Assembly: GCF_002127325.2 (NCBI RefSeq)
Contig: NC_035437.2
Location: forward strand, 159,819,097 to 159,883,096
Direction of reading: 5' to 3'
DNA: 64,000 nt
From: Helianthus annuus
Taxonomy: Eukaryota; Streptophyta; Magnoliopsida; Asterales; Asteraceae
Below are positions 11,878 through 22,916 of the stretch, piece after piece. Within the stretch, counting starts at the first letter, position 1. The number at the start of each line of letters is the position of its first letter. The translations under genes and the position numbers were made by a program. Under the pieces are notes generated by a model that made no database searches, had not been told where the DNA came from, and saw only the letters and a list, made by a program, of their open reading frames with translations.

Positions 11878-13089
11878 CTAGTGGTCACGTTTCTTCTTTT
11901 TGCCCTTTAGTAGATTCGCCAAGCCTTTTAGAAATCCTCGGTGGCTTTTCTTTTCTTCCTCGAACTCTCTCTCCACACGATCTAGTCGATGGAGTATTTC
12001 TTCCTGTTCAGGAGGAGAAAATCGTGGTTGTGGCGCTTGATGCGGAACGGGAGGTCTGGGAGGTATTGGATACCCATGAGCTGAGTAATCCGGTGGTCCC
12101 ATGTTTCCATGTGCTCCGTCAGGGTAGCGCGCATTATATCTAGCCGACACCACATATGGGTCGCGCTCATAGCCGTAGTTGTATTGTGCTTGTGATGGTT
12201 CAAACGGGTTGTAAGCCGTTGGACCTGTGTAAGCTGGTATGGGTTGGTCATACCCAAATGGTGGCGAATTTCGTGCAGTAGGTGCGGAGTTCGCTTCTTG
12301 TATAGGACTTGAAGGTCCTTCTTCATGTAGTGGCGGATAGTGGCTACTACTAGAATGTCGAGGAGTGCTGAAGTGGTTACCCCCTCCTCCTCGTGTAGAC
12401 ATACGAGCATTGGTCCTCCTACGCCTCGGCGGATCAGGTATTACTGGTTGTGCCGGTGGCGGAGGTGGTGGCGTAACTGCCTCAAAGCGTGAATCCCCAG
12501 GGGGATCCTGTGGATGTCTCGGTTGCGATGTCTGATGAGATGGTGTGTTGTACCACTCATGTCGGTCAAACAAGGCCATAAAGCTGTCTGGGCCTTGATA
12601 CTGCGGACCATGATATGAAGATCCATCAGATACTTCTATCGGATGCGTGGGCGTACCACGAGCTGGTTCAGTTGGATCCTCATCTTCCTCCATGGGATCT
12701 TCAGAAAAATGGTCTTGTGGCCCTAGTGGAACAAAACCTGAAGGTTCCTGTATGTAGTCAGCCGGATTAAACTGAGCTACGTAGTATGGACTAGGGTCGT
12801 CGTAGTTTCGGTGCGATACCGAACGTTGTAGAGGTATGAAGGAAGGTTGTGGGTTGTTGGGATTATTTTCTGAATCTGGCCCAAAGGAGTGCCGGTAGGA
12901 TGGCGTCGAGCTGTGCGAAGTGGAATGCCTCGCTGGTTCGTAAAGATCTCTTCGTCGTTGTGGCTCTTCGCTTCGTGTCATCGAAGGATGTCTTGTACCA
13001 GATGGTCCAGCTTCTTGATCGTGATGGGTCACGATTTCTCCTCGGCCTCTTCGTCCCCTTCCTCTTCCTCGGAATATAACAGGTGGCAT
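11878..13089 (-). CDS. Extra sense ORF upstream of gag in the Tekay-like element
   Basis: The frame is open from the primer site, but the first ATG is at 13089 (MPPVIFRGRGRGRRGRGE), giving 403 codons. The N-terminus is an RG-rich basic cluster. Residues about 20-330 are low-complexity, rich in Pro, Ser, Tyr and Gln, with a run of seven prolines and a Thr/Pro/acidic stretch (DPMEEDEDPTEPARG). The last about 45 residues are a charged predicted coiled coil (EEILHRLDRVEREFEEEKK) followed by a lysine cluster KGKKKKRDH. I recognise no known domain. Standard Tekay elements have a single gag-pol ORF, so this is additional. It is in sense orientation and uninterrupted in a very young element, which argues that it is maintained. 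RNA binding or nuclear targeting is inferred only from composition. Confidence 0.75.
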   Translation of the reverse strand: MPPVIFRGRGRGRRGRGEIVTHHDQEAGPSGTRHPSMTRSEEPQRRRDLYEPARHSTSHSSTPSYRHSFGPDSENNPNNPQPSFIPLQRSVSHRNYDDPSPYYVAQFNPADYIQEPSGFVPLGPQDHFSEDPMEEDEDPTEPARGTPTHPIEVSDGSSYHGPQYQGPDSFMALFDRHEWYNTPSHQTSQPRHPQDPPGDSRFEAVTPPPPPPAQPVIPDPPRRRRTNARMSTRGGGGNHFSTPRHSSSSHYPPLHEEGPSSPIQEANSAPTARNSPPFGYDQPIPAYTGPTAYNPFEPSQAQYNYGYERDPYVVSARYNARYPDGAHGNMGPPDYSAHGYPIPPRPPVPHQAPQPRFSPPEQEEILHRLDRVEREFEEEKKSHRGFLKGLANLLKGKKKKRDH

Positions 13090-13246
13090 TTTCCTGCTCC
13101 AAAACTTATTAAAAATCAAATCGAAAAATAAAGACAAAAAGGAGTATAAGTCCGAATTTGTCCTAAGTTCTTGTCTAGACTCAAGTATGTGCAATTGTGT
13201 CACTGAGATTAAACACAATAGGGTAGTGTTTAATTCACTCAATGTT

Positions 13247-13259
13247 GGCTCTGATACCA
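13247..13259 (-). other. Primer-binding site for initiator tRNA-Met (Tekay-like element)
   Basis: The minus strand reads TGGTATCAGAGCC three bases inside the 5' LTR, matching the complement of the plant initiator tRNA-Met 3' end. Confidence 0.9.
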
Positions 13260-13262
13260 ACC

Positions 13263-16200
13263 TGTCACACCCCGATTTCCACGTGTCTCACCGGTGGGCC
13301 CGGTGGGGGATTACCGTGACGATGTTGGCAACAATATAGTCAAACCACACAATTATATAATGCACAGCGGAAGCATAATTTAAATATATAATTTCAACCT
13401 CTGATTGTAATATCAAAATGTATTACAGAAGTTGAATATCCACAGTGGATCGTAAATACAGATAAAGTATTGTTCCATTAGATACTGCAATCAAGCTTGC
13501 GAGGCTTATCCCGACGCTAGGGAGCTAATACCAGCCAATTACGTTTAGGTACCTGCACTTAATCTTTTTGGGGAAAATACGTCAGTTTACACTGGTAAAT
13601 ACATTCAACTGACACATTTGAAAATGTTTATTTAAAATTGATTTGAATGCACAAGGCACAAACTCTTTTATAACTTGGGAAAATTCATAATGATCTTGTG
13701 AACGTTTTACATGTTCTTTTATGCGTTCAGTAGCCCGGGTCGTGCCGGGTTAAAGATTTATAGACACACCACGTTTGCGTAAAACCGTAGTACAGAAACC
13801 AACGGCTACGTCTTTTAGTTTTAATGTCGACACTTTATACCGGGTGTACGCCTACACCGGGATGTCGATGGTCGTGGCCATTTCGTAGAATGATGCCAAG
13901 GATATCCGGGACAACGGTCATTAAACCCCCCAAAGGCTTATAAGCAACAAAACTGTTTAAATGAGCCAATCATATTTAATCAATTAACCACCTAAGCGAT
14001 GGAAGTATATAATGCTCAATCAAGCGGTATTAATATACCGTAACCCAAGCCCATATAGGGGAAATAAGTCAAAAGTATTTACCTTTGCAAGTATTAATCC
14101 TTAATTTAGATCAAGTCACCGATAGCTTTTACTGGGGCTCCTAATCTGGAACGAAGGTTTTAATTAACCTCTTAGAATCCTAACGGTCCTTAAAGTAGCC
14201 GTAGCTTAAACCGGTTGATTCCGATATATAGATATGGTTAATTCGCACGAAAAGGCGAAAACCGAGAATGGAGTATGATTTGGACCCAACAAGTTCAGAG
14301 ACTTGTTTTATATGGGTTTATAGTTCATACTCTGGATTTTGGGGTTCAAATAGTATATTTTGACCCGTATCGGCTATTGCACGAAAACTAGTTCCGTGGG
14401 CCGTACCGTGTGCGCAAATAGGCGGAACGGTTAACCATAAGAGTCGTACGCTTATTTCCTAAGTTAATATGCCTTAAAAGTATTTTGGCATCAGTAGGAT
14501 ACCTTCCGTAATGCCCGTAACGAGTTTAAGTTTATTTTATGCCCCGTAAGGGCTTTTCGGTCATTTTAAAGACTTTAAAAGGGATTTTCGAGTTCTACAG
14601 GAAATCTGAGTTTCCCGAACAGCTTATAAAGCTTAAAATACTTTATTTATTATTTAAAACCAGTAGCAACTGGAATCGGGTCAAAAGACCTTGTAGAACT
14701 CCCGTTTTGGCCAAAAAGGGCATATTCGGTATTTACCGAACCGTAGCCATAACCGCAGGTTATGGGCAAGGTAAAAATTATTAAAAATCTTTAAAATTCC
14801 CAAAATATTATTTTACCACAGTGGGTAAAAGTTTTGGTGACGAAAACTTGGGTTAGATGGGCGTTATGCTAATTGCGCCGTTAATTACAAAACTTTCTTA
14901 AAAGTGCGCCTTTTAGCATAACTCTCATTCTAGGCCTCGGATTGACGTGAAACTTCAGGGACATGCTTATAATTTAATAAGCAAGGTTTTGGTCCGTTCA
15001 CGTGTTCGAAATACTCGTTTTAATTTCAAAAGGCCGTTACGGTCAACTTTTAGGCGAATGACGGAAATGCGCTAAAGACTCGGATAACTCATGAACCGAC
15101 CACAGAGGCTTATACCAACATGTGACCTGGTCCTAAGAGAGTCTTAGGGTATATTTATACCTTACTAAAACGGGTCAGAACTGAAGTCAAAGCAAAAGTC
15201 AAACTTTTGCGACTTTCGGCTCCGAACCGGTTCTATATAGCAAATGATCGATTCAAACGAGCGCAAACATGTTTATATACATATTATCATGTTTTATGAT
15301 TGTCAAAACAGGTTCCATAACATGTACATTACAGATTATGCTTAAATCGCTAAAATAGCTTTCTGTTGACTTTTTAACCGCACGTTTGACTCGATAATTG
15401 ACATAGTTAGAGTGGTGATCAGGGGGAACCATTTTAGAGGTTTAATACCCACATAAATACCAACTCATAACCATTTTTGATTCGTCATAAGACTGAATCA
15501 TTTGCAAGATATTGCAATGACAACCGTTAGTTACGACGTTTGCGTTTATAGGCTATAACTATGGAAATGTGACACCACAAAGGGTGAGATCACTTACAGA
15601 GGTTGTGTTCTTGACTATAGAGCAGAAGGAAAGCTAGAGAGCTCCTTAGAATGATCAGATAGTGTGTTTTGAGTGTGATGAAGGTTATGAGCACTAAGGT
15701 GCTATTTATAGCCAAGAACAAGCTCCAAGATCATTACAACTCATGCTAGGGATGAATGTGGATCAGTGGCATGTGTCCTAGAGATGTATGGGTCGTGTAG
15801 GGGCACCCATGCTGCCATAATTGATCAAATGATCGTTCAAAGGTGCCAAAAGCCAAGTAGTTACAAGGTTTCTGCATCTGGGCACTTTACGCGGCCCGCA
15901 TGGGAGTTCCATGCCATTTTAACGCGGGTCGCCTAAAGTTAAGAAATCAGGCGAGTTATAAGGGAGGCTCGCGGCCCGCCTCAACTTATGTTGAAACTTC
16001 ACGCGGGTCGCCTAAGGTTGATATTTCAGGATTTTTAAATCTTTTGTCATGATTATCAGAATCGGGCCATTAATAACGAAATCTTTCGTAATGATTTGCC
16101 TGACCTTTCGGATTTGAAGGGGTAACTTTGCGGTTTGGCCCTCGGTTATTTACCGATAGGGGCCTCGTGTTAATTACCCGCATTATTAAGTCCCCGGTTT

Positions 16201-16662
16201 ATTTATTATTTATATTGGAAAGCCTTAACTTTCACTGTTGACGCTTTTAACCCTTCTTCTACGAGTTTGATCGTAACTTTCTCGTTTCATATCGAAACTT
16301 CGCGAAATTCATATATATTATTTTAGTGAGGGTATAATACCGTTACAAAGTCTTGGGAACGTTAAAGGGTCACTCAGAGGTATTATTAAACATGTTGACA
16401 CAGTTAACCCCTGTAGTTTGTAATCTCTCACTTTCTTCCGCGTTTTATTTTTTTGTACGACCTATAATTTGTTCGTTTGAAGGTTTAAGCATTATTTAGG
16501 GATACTATACAGTATATTTACCCTTGTTGACATTTATAACCCTCGAATTTATATATACTTTCAAGGTTTGTCAAAATTAGTCCTTTATTTATTATAGATG
16601 CCACGTGTAATCAAATGACACGTGTTAACACATCATTGGACACAAAATTTCGAGGTGTTACA
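13263..16662 (-). repeat. 5' LTR of the Tekay-like element
   Basis: 3,400 bp, the same length as the 3' LTR. In the parts I compared it is identical except for T at 15539, where the 3' LTR has G at 4961. It supplies the element's promoter. The transcription start was not located. Confidence 0.95.
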
Positions 16663-16667
16663 ACAGT

Positions 16668-17776
16668 CCTAAATAGCCGGGTTATAGTATTAATAGTAGT
16701 TAACTTATGAGGGGGTCAAAGAGTTTGGATCCCCGCCATCCAATACCTATGGGCATTGAAGGAGATCCTACTAAATTTGACCCAGGTCCCTTGCAGAACA
16801 TCTACACGCTGAACAAGGGCAAGACCCTTACCAAACTGTTCCCTTAACCCCCGACCAGGTAGCCAACATACCTCCATATAGACCGTGGAGATATGAATGG
16901 TGAAAATCTTTTATTTTATATAAACAGTAAAATAATGCCAAGACACCACGGACAAACGATAAGGAAAGATCACCTTCAACATAAGCAACTAGTTATTAAA
17001 GTCATTAATACAAAACCAAATAAAAAGTGCAAAAGATTAAAAATAAAAATATTATACTAAACACTTGTCTTCACCAAGTGATGTAAGAGACTTAGGCAAA
17101 CATGGCCTTGATTGTCAAGAACTCTTACTATCAATCTTGGATCCCGAGACGACTCACACACTCTACGATGGACAATGGATGATGGTGGTGGATGATGGTG
17201 TTATGGTGGTGGTGGGTGGTGGATGAAGTGTGAGGGAGGTGGTGTGCCAAGGGATGAGATGGAATGAAACCAAGCACTCCTATTTATAGGCTGAACAGAA
17301 GGCTGGGCACGGCCCCGTGTCCGCTGGACACGCCCCCGTGCCCGTCTGACACTCTCTCTCCTCATTAATTGTAATTCGCAATTACAATTAATGCGCCTGC
17401 TGTACTTTCACCACGCCCCCGTGCTCACTGGACACGGCCCCGTGGTGGGCAATAGAAGCTTCTACAAGTTTGTCTTTTATGCTGCTTCTTGGGCACGGCC
17501 CCGTGCTGGCTGAGCACGGGGCGTGTTCAGGCTTCTGTTTTCTCTTCTTTGCTTTGGAGGATGCCGTTGAGGGTCCGGGCAGTCTACTTTTATTCCTTTC
17601 CTTGTATTTATGCTAGAATTAGTTGTCTTTTTGCTTCTTTTGTGAATTTGAGCTCATTTCATCCTGAAAAATACAAAAGGAAGACAAAAACACTCTTTTT
17701 CCAACATTAGTACTTAAAAAGGGTTAGTTTTATGCCTTAAATGATGTGATTTATATGTTGCATTTTACACACATCA
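16668..17776 (-). repeat. LTR of the tRNA-Asp-primed element, part 2
   Basis: Continues the LTR broken at 2684 and ends CACACATCA, the mirror of its other edge. It holds three pairs of CACGG/CCGTG motifs (near 17306, 17411 and 17491). A plant-type TATA candidate (CCTATAAATAGG on the minus strand near 17280-17291) would place transcription toward the primer site. Confidence 0.7.
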
Positions 17777-19579
17777 ATCCCCCACCGAGAGGGTTTCACC
17801 AACTTCTTTCTCAATGTCTAAACCGACCCCATGACCAAAATTCACCGGATCCAAATCAGTGATGACCTGAGAATCCGCAACCTTTTCTGTTTCCTCCAAA
17901 GGATTAGCCAAACAACCATTGGTTGGATCCCTAACATTAAGATCAATACATCCGTTGTTCAGAGATACCTCAAAATTCCCAGCTTCATGTGTTTCCTTTG
18001 CTCTATCTGTAAAACCCACGAAACCAAACCCCTGGGAATTATCCTCACATTGAGATCTGGATCTCTTTCTGGGCCTCTTATCCGAAGGTGATTCCACATA
18101 ACCCGAAGCCTTTTGGACCCTCCTCCTAATTTTAGGGCCCAAAGGGAATTTACAATTGGGCCTATTAGACTTATCCACCGAATTGAAGAGAGAGCTGAAG
18201 GGTGCCCCACTAATAAAACACTTGGGCCCCACCGAATCAGAACCCCACGGGCCACCCTCCCCCAAATTTCTAGCCTCTTCACCTACCTTAAAAGGGAGGG
18301 ACCCACTTATAGACTTGTCTTCGTGCATGGGGGGACATCTTGCATGAGACTTAACTCCCATAATAACAACAGGCGGCGGGGTATCATGAAACTCACCAGA
18401 AACCGAAGAGACGAAAATCTTTTCTGCTTTGGAACCAGGACCTTCATCCGAAGCGCAGTTCCCACCACCCGACTTTTCGTCATCCTCCTGACCGGCTCCC
18501 TGTTGAGGTTCCCCGGCGCCGGAGACCTCCATCCTGACCACCGGAGAGGACCTCAAAGGAGAAGAGCACTCCATATCGCCAAACCCAACCGACCCGTCCT
18601 GGTCAAGACAATCTGGCAACCAATCCTCCTGCACCTCCTCAACCCAGATCTTGAAACTTCTTTCATTCCACTTCAAAAACACAGAGGCATTAATCCTTTT
18701 AGCATCCCCCGCTAACACCCCTACCCGGCAAACCGAGAGGTTATCAACTTCCTCCACCTTTTTGGGAATGTGAAGCACTTTGCCAAAAAGTTCCCCAATC
18801 CCAGAGAAAATCTCAGCATCACACAAATGCAAAGGAATTCCGATTAACCTGAGCCAAGTCACCCTTTCCAGCGGGAGACACTGACCACTCCAAACATACA
18901 GCTTAGAGAACCAAGGTCCCCAAATCTCCCGGGAATCCAAAAACTTACTAGCCTCACTCTTCTCACCAAAAGAGATGAGGATCGAGAGCCCGCCCAGATA
19001 CTGCATTTTAGCTACCGAAATCTTAGCAATCCTGAGCAATTTGTCGAAATCCACCAGTGTTTCCAGGTCGACAATCCTACCAACAACTGCCACTCCATGC
19101 AAGTCTTTAAAAGCTCCCGTCCTATCAGGCACAATAAAAGATTTCTCTATCGCAGGAAGAATATCAGAAGAGGAACCAAAGAACGACCCGCCTGCACTGA
19201 ACTGATTGCCCAACACCTCGCTATAGGACCTGAAGTCCCTATTGCCAAAATTCCTGAGACCGACACTCGGACCAGCCTGATCAGGACCTGAAATCTTAGC
19301 TCGATTCTGCAACCCAGGATTCACTGGAGGTCGGGGAACAGCTTTATTTAACAGCGCAAACATAGCCACATTAACCACCAACTTAGAGCTACCCATCTTG
19401 ACTCCCTTTAACCGACCTTCCAGCTCCAGCCCATTAGAATCTCCCGAGAAAGAAACGAACCCGAACTTAGAACCAGCTTTGTCCCTTTTCCTAGCTACAT
19501 AAACACCCACCACATCACCGAAAACGCTGAAGAAATCTTTGATGTCTTTAGAACTGCAGCCCTCAGGTAAGTTTGACAC
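17774..19579 (-). pseudogene. LINE ORF1 with RRM domain, truncated by an LTR
   Basis: About 600 codons are open. The reading begins inside an RNA-recognition motif: FFVSNLPEGCSSKDIKDFF is RNP2-like and KFGFVSF about 35 residues later is RNP1-like. A DUF4283-like region follows (SFGEKSEASKFLDSR; GPWFSKLYVWSG; WLRLIGIPLHLCD), then a long low-complexity, basic tail (RPRKRSRS). This layout is typical of plant L1-type ORF1, an RNA-binding nucleoprotein for retrotransposition. Just upstream of FFVSNLP the frame meets TAA at 19594-19592, where the family normally continues, so the 5' end is decayed. At the 3' end the stop codon TGA is supplied by the LTR edge (TGATG) at 17776. ORF2 is not in the window. 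Confidence 0.8.
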
Positions 19580-20012
19580 AAAAAAACTTCGTTACATTAT
19601 AGGAAGGGAAGAGAGAGGGAACTTGTCTTTCTTCTTGAGATGGTGGGGGTCCAACCACGGCCCCTCCTGCTCCATTGAGAGGGGGAAACAATTCCCGGCA
19701 GGCGAATGGAAGTCGAGACAAGCTCAAGATAGGGACGCAGGTTAAGTCTGATCCCCAAGCAATATGAGGAGCACGTCAAACCTCCGACACTATCCTAACC
19801 TCCTTTCCTTCGTCGAGCCTGAGGCAAATTGTTCCCGAAGAAGACACAGAAAAGGAAAACCCGAGCTCCGAACGGCGAATGGTAGTTTTGAACGAAAGAA
19901 TTAGAATGGAAGGTCAAGCCAGACAAGAGGCGACCTCACACGCTAATCCAAGGTTCGCCGCTACGTCGAGCCTTCGGCAGCCGGAAGTTGATTTAGAGAG
20001 AAAAAGGGGGTA
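17777..20012 (-). mobile_element. 5' part of an L1-type LINE
   Basis: ORF1 plus about 430 bp of GC-richer upstream sequence (19580-20012), which fits a LINE 5' untranslated region. Base composition falls sharply to AT-rich after about 20012, taken here as the approximate 5' boundary. The 3' part with reverse transcriptase should lie beyond the left edge of the window if the interrupting retrotransposon inserted simply. Confidence 0.6.
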
Positions 20013-20214
20013 AATGTTTTTATTGTTTATCTTAATGTCTAGTTCATTTAGTCTTTGTAGATGTTATAGTTAGATTTATATATTAATGTTTTTGTTGAAT
20101 CGTATCGTGGATTTTGGGGGTTTTTTAAATTTGGAAACCCTAATGTTGAAGACCGACTGTATTGTATATTGGTTTTTGTTTAATCGGGTTTTTTTTTTGT
20201 ATCCCCCCCCCAGT

Positions 20215-20748
20215 ATCTACACACCCTCTAACCCTAAATGACTCTCATTGCCCAATACGCCTCAAACTGGCCCCACCCATATGCCCCTTATTGCCCAATA
20301 TGTTTGAAAAATATTTACACACCCCCTACCATCTAATTAATGTCAATCACTGGGTGTCAGCCAATGATTACCAATGATTAGGGTGTAAGGAACTTTATTT
20401 TGATAGGGTATTTGTATCGAGAAGTTGTAAAATATTAAGAAAATTAATTTTTTTTATAACATGTTGTTATAAAATATTGTGTTAGTATTATAAAAACTTT
20501 ATATTTTTATGAAATTAATTGTGTATATTTTAATAAAAAAATGCGCATATGTTTTTTTATTAAGTATTATTATTAAAAACTTCACATTTTTATGAAATGA
20601 ATTGTGTATATTATAAAATGCCATTTTTTTATAAATATTATTAAATGTCATTTTTTTTATAAAACGTATATATCATAACAAAGTTTTTTATTTATGAATT
20701 ATTATTATTTCTTTAATTTTCAAATAGGAACGTAGATCGACGTTCTAG
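20215..20748 (+). mobile_element. Helitron, non-autonomous; right end clear, left end tentative
   Basis: The right end has a hairpin (AACGT, six-base loop, ACGTT at 20729-20744) followed directly by CTAG and a T at 20749, the hallmark Helitron 3' terminus. A possible start is the TC at 20215 (A then TCTACACACCCTC). The interior is AT-rich, with several imperfect copies of TTTTTATGAAATTAATTGTG. No coding sequence. Confidence 0.5.
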
Positions 20749-20904
20749 TTCATGAATCTAAAATATGAACGTAATTTCTCCATAACTATTACGCTACCAC
20801 CACCGTTAAAACACCGACTTTCGATATCCTGTTAATAAAAAATACAATTTAGCATTAGACTCAGCATTCGAAAATATATTGTAAAAAAAAAAAACAAAAC
20901 ACCA

Positions 20905-22915
20905 CCACAGCCGACCCACCACCACAACCACCCCAGCCGACCCACCACCACCACCACCACAACCGACCCACCACCACCACCACAGCCGACACACCACCAC
21001 CACCACTGCCACCAACATAGCCGACCCACCACCACCACAACCACCCTAGCCGACCTACCACCACCACAACCACCCCAGCCGGCCCACCACCACCACCATA
21101 GCCGGCCCACCACCACCACCATAGCCAACTCACCACCACCACCACCCCAGCCGACCCACCACCACCACAACCACCCCATCCGACCCACCACCACCACAAC
21201 CACCCCATCCGACCCACCACCACCACCACAACCGACCCACCACCACCATAACCACCCCAGCCGACCCACCACCACCACCTCAGCCGACCCACCACCACCA
21301 CAACCACCCCAGCGGGCCCACCACAACCACCCCAGCCGACCCACCACCACCATAGCCGGCCCACCATCACCACCACCATAGCCGACCCACCACCACCACC
21401 CCAGCCGACACACCACCACCCCATCCGACCCACCATCACCACCACAACCGACCCACCACCACCACCACCACAACCACCCAACCGACCCACCACCACCACC
21501 CCAGCCGACCCACCACCACCACAACCACCCCAGCCGGCCCACCACCACAACCATAGCCGACCCACCACCACCACCCTAGCCGACCCACCACCACAACCAC
21601 CCCATCCGACCCACCACCACCACCACAACCGACCCACCACCACCACCACCACAACCACCCCAGCCGACCCACCACCACCACAACCACCCCAGCCGGTCCA
21701 CCACCACCACCAAAGCCGGCCCACCACCACCACCCCAGCCGACCCACCACCACCACAACCACCCCATCTGACCCACCACCACCACCACAACCGACCTACC
21801 ACCACCACCACCACAACCACCACAACCACCCCAGCCGACCCACCACCCCAGCCGACCCAGCACCACCACAACCACCCCAGCCGGCCCACCACCACCACCA
21901 TAGCCGACCCACCACGACCACCACCCCAGCCGACCCACCACCACCACAACCACCCCATCCGACCCACCACCACCACCACAACCGACCCACCACCACCACC
22001 ATAGCCGACACACCACCACCACCACTGCCACCAACATAGCCGACCCACCACCACCACCACCCTAGCTGACCCACCACCACCACAACCACCCTAGCCGGCC
22101 CACCACCCCCACCATAGCCGGCCCACCACCACCACCATAGCCGACTCACCACCACCACCACCCCAGCCGACCCACCACCACCACAACCACCCCATCCGAC
22201 CCACCACCACCACCACAACCAACCCACCACCACCACCACCACAACCGACACACCACCACCACCACTGCCACCAACATAGCCGACCCACCACCATCACCAC
22301 CACCTTAGCCGACCCACCACCACCACAACCACCCCAGCCGGCCCACCACCACCACCATAGCCGGCCCACCACCACCACCATAGCCGACCCACCACCAGCA
22401 CCCCAGCCGACCCACCACCACCACAACCACCCCATCCGACCCACCACCACCACAACCGACCCACCACCACCACCACCACCACAACCACCACAACCACCCC
22501 AGCCGACCCACCACCCCAGCCGACCCACCACCACCACAACCACCCCATCCGACCCACCACCACCACCACAACCACCCCATCCGACCCACCACCACCACCA
22601 CAACCGACCCACCACCACCACCACAGCCGACATACCACCACCACCACTGCCACCAACATAGCCGACCCACCACCACCACCACCCTAGCCGACCCACCACC
22701 ACCACCACCCTAGCCGGCCCACCACCCCCACCATAGCTGGCCCACCACCACCACCATAGCCGACTCACCACCACCACCACCCCAGTCGACCCACAACCAC
22801 CGCAACCACCCCATCCGACCCACCACCAACACAACCGACCCACCACCACCACAACCAACCCAGTCGACCCACCACCACCACCCCATCCGACCCACCACCA
22901 CCACCATAGCCGACC
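20905..22915. repeat. 2-kb CCA/GGT-rich minisatellite with higher-order repeats
   Basis: Nearly continuous variations of CCGACCCACCACCACC with interspersed ACAACCACCCCAG, ACCATAGCCG and CCCATCCG. All minus-strand frames stay open because the repeat lacks stops in that direction, giving meaningless Gly/Trp/Val-rich proteins. I do not call them genes. Higher-order structure is visible: the rare block ACTGCCACCAACATAGCCG recurs near 21005, 22023, 22263 and 22646, each within the same surroundings, so segments of hundreds of bases were duplicated. The minus strand carries dense (GGT)n, which can form G-quadruplexes. It lies about 550 bp 3' of the P450 gene. Confidence 0.95.
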
Positions 22916-22916
22916 A

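Larger units (their letters stand above)
2685..16662 (-). mobile_element. Complete young Tekay-like (chromovirus) Ty3/gypsy element
   Basis: The 13,978-bp element is flanked by the 5-bp duplication ACAGT (2680-2684 and 16663-16667) and bounded by two 3,400-bp LTRs. Order on the minus strand: 5' LTR 16662-13263, tRNA-iMet primer site, extra ORF 13089-11878, spacer with tandem repeats, gag-pol 10668-6121, polypurine tract 6098-6085, 3' LTR 6084-2685. Long LTRs, an iMet primer and a degenerate chromo-like C-terminus fit the Tekay/Del group. The only LTR mismatch I noticed is G at 4961 against T at 15539, so the insertion is very recent. It sits inside the LTR of an older element. Confidence 0.93.
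261..17776 (-). mobile_element. Athila/Tat-like LTR retrotransposon, 5' part, interrupted
   Basis: On the minus strand this element runs from an LTR beginning TGATGTGTG at 17776 to an LTR end ACACACATCA at 2100. It continues through a primer site complementary to tRNA-Asp at 2093-2076 and an internal region with ORFs at 1791-1123 and 507-261. The LTR is split by the young Tekay-like element at 2685-16662. Removing that element and one copy of its ACAGT duplication leaves an LTR of about 1.7 kb. A tRNA-Asp primer is the rule for Athila and Tat lineages, which is established for the family. The element's right end interrupts a LINE ORF at 17777. The 3' half, with pol, is outside the window or was lost to the LTR insertion at 260. 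Confidence 0.7.

Noticed and set aside
13090..13260. Extending the extra Tekay-like ORF to the primer site
   Set aside because: No ATG lies there, and the sequence overlaps the tRNA primer-binding site; the ATG at 13089 begins a clear RG-rich protein start.
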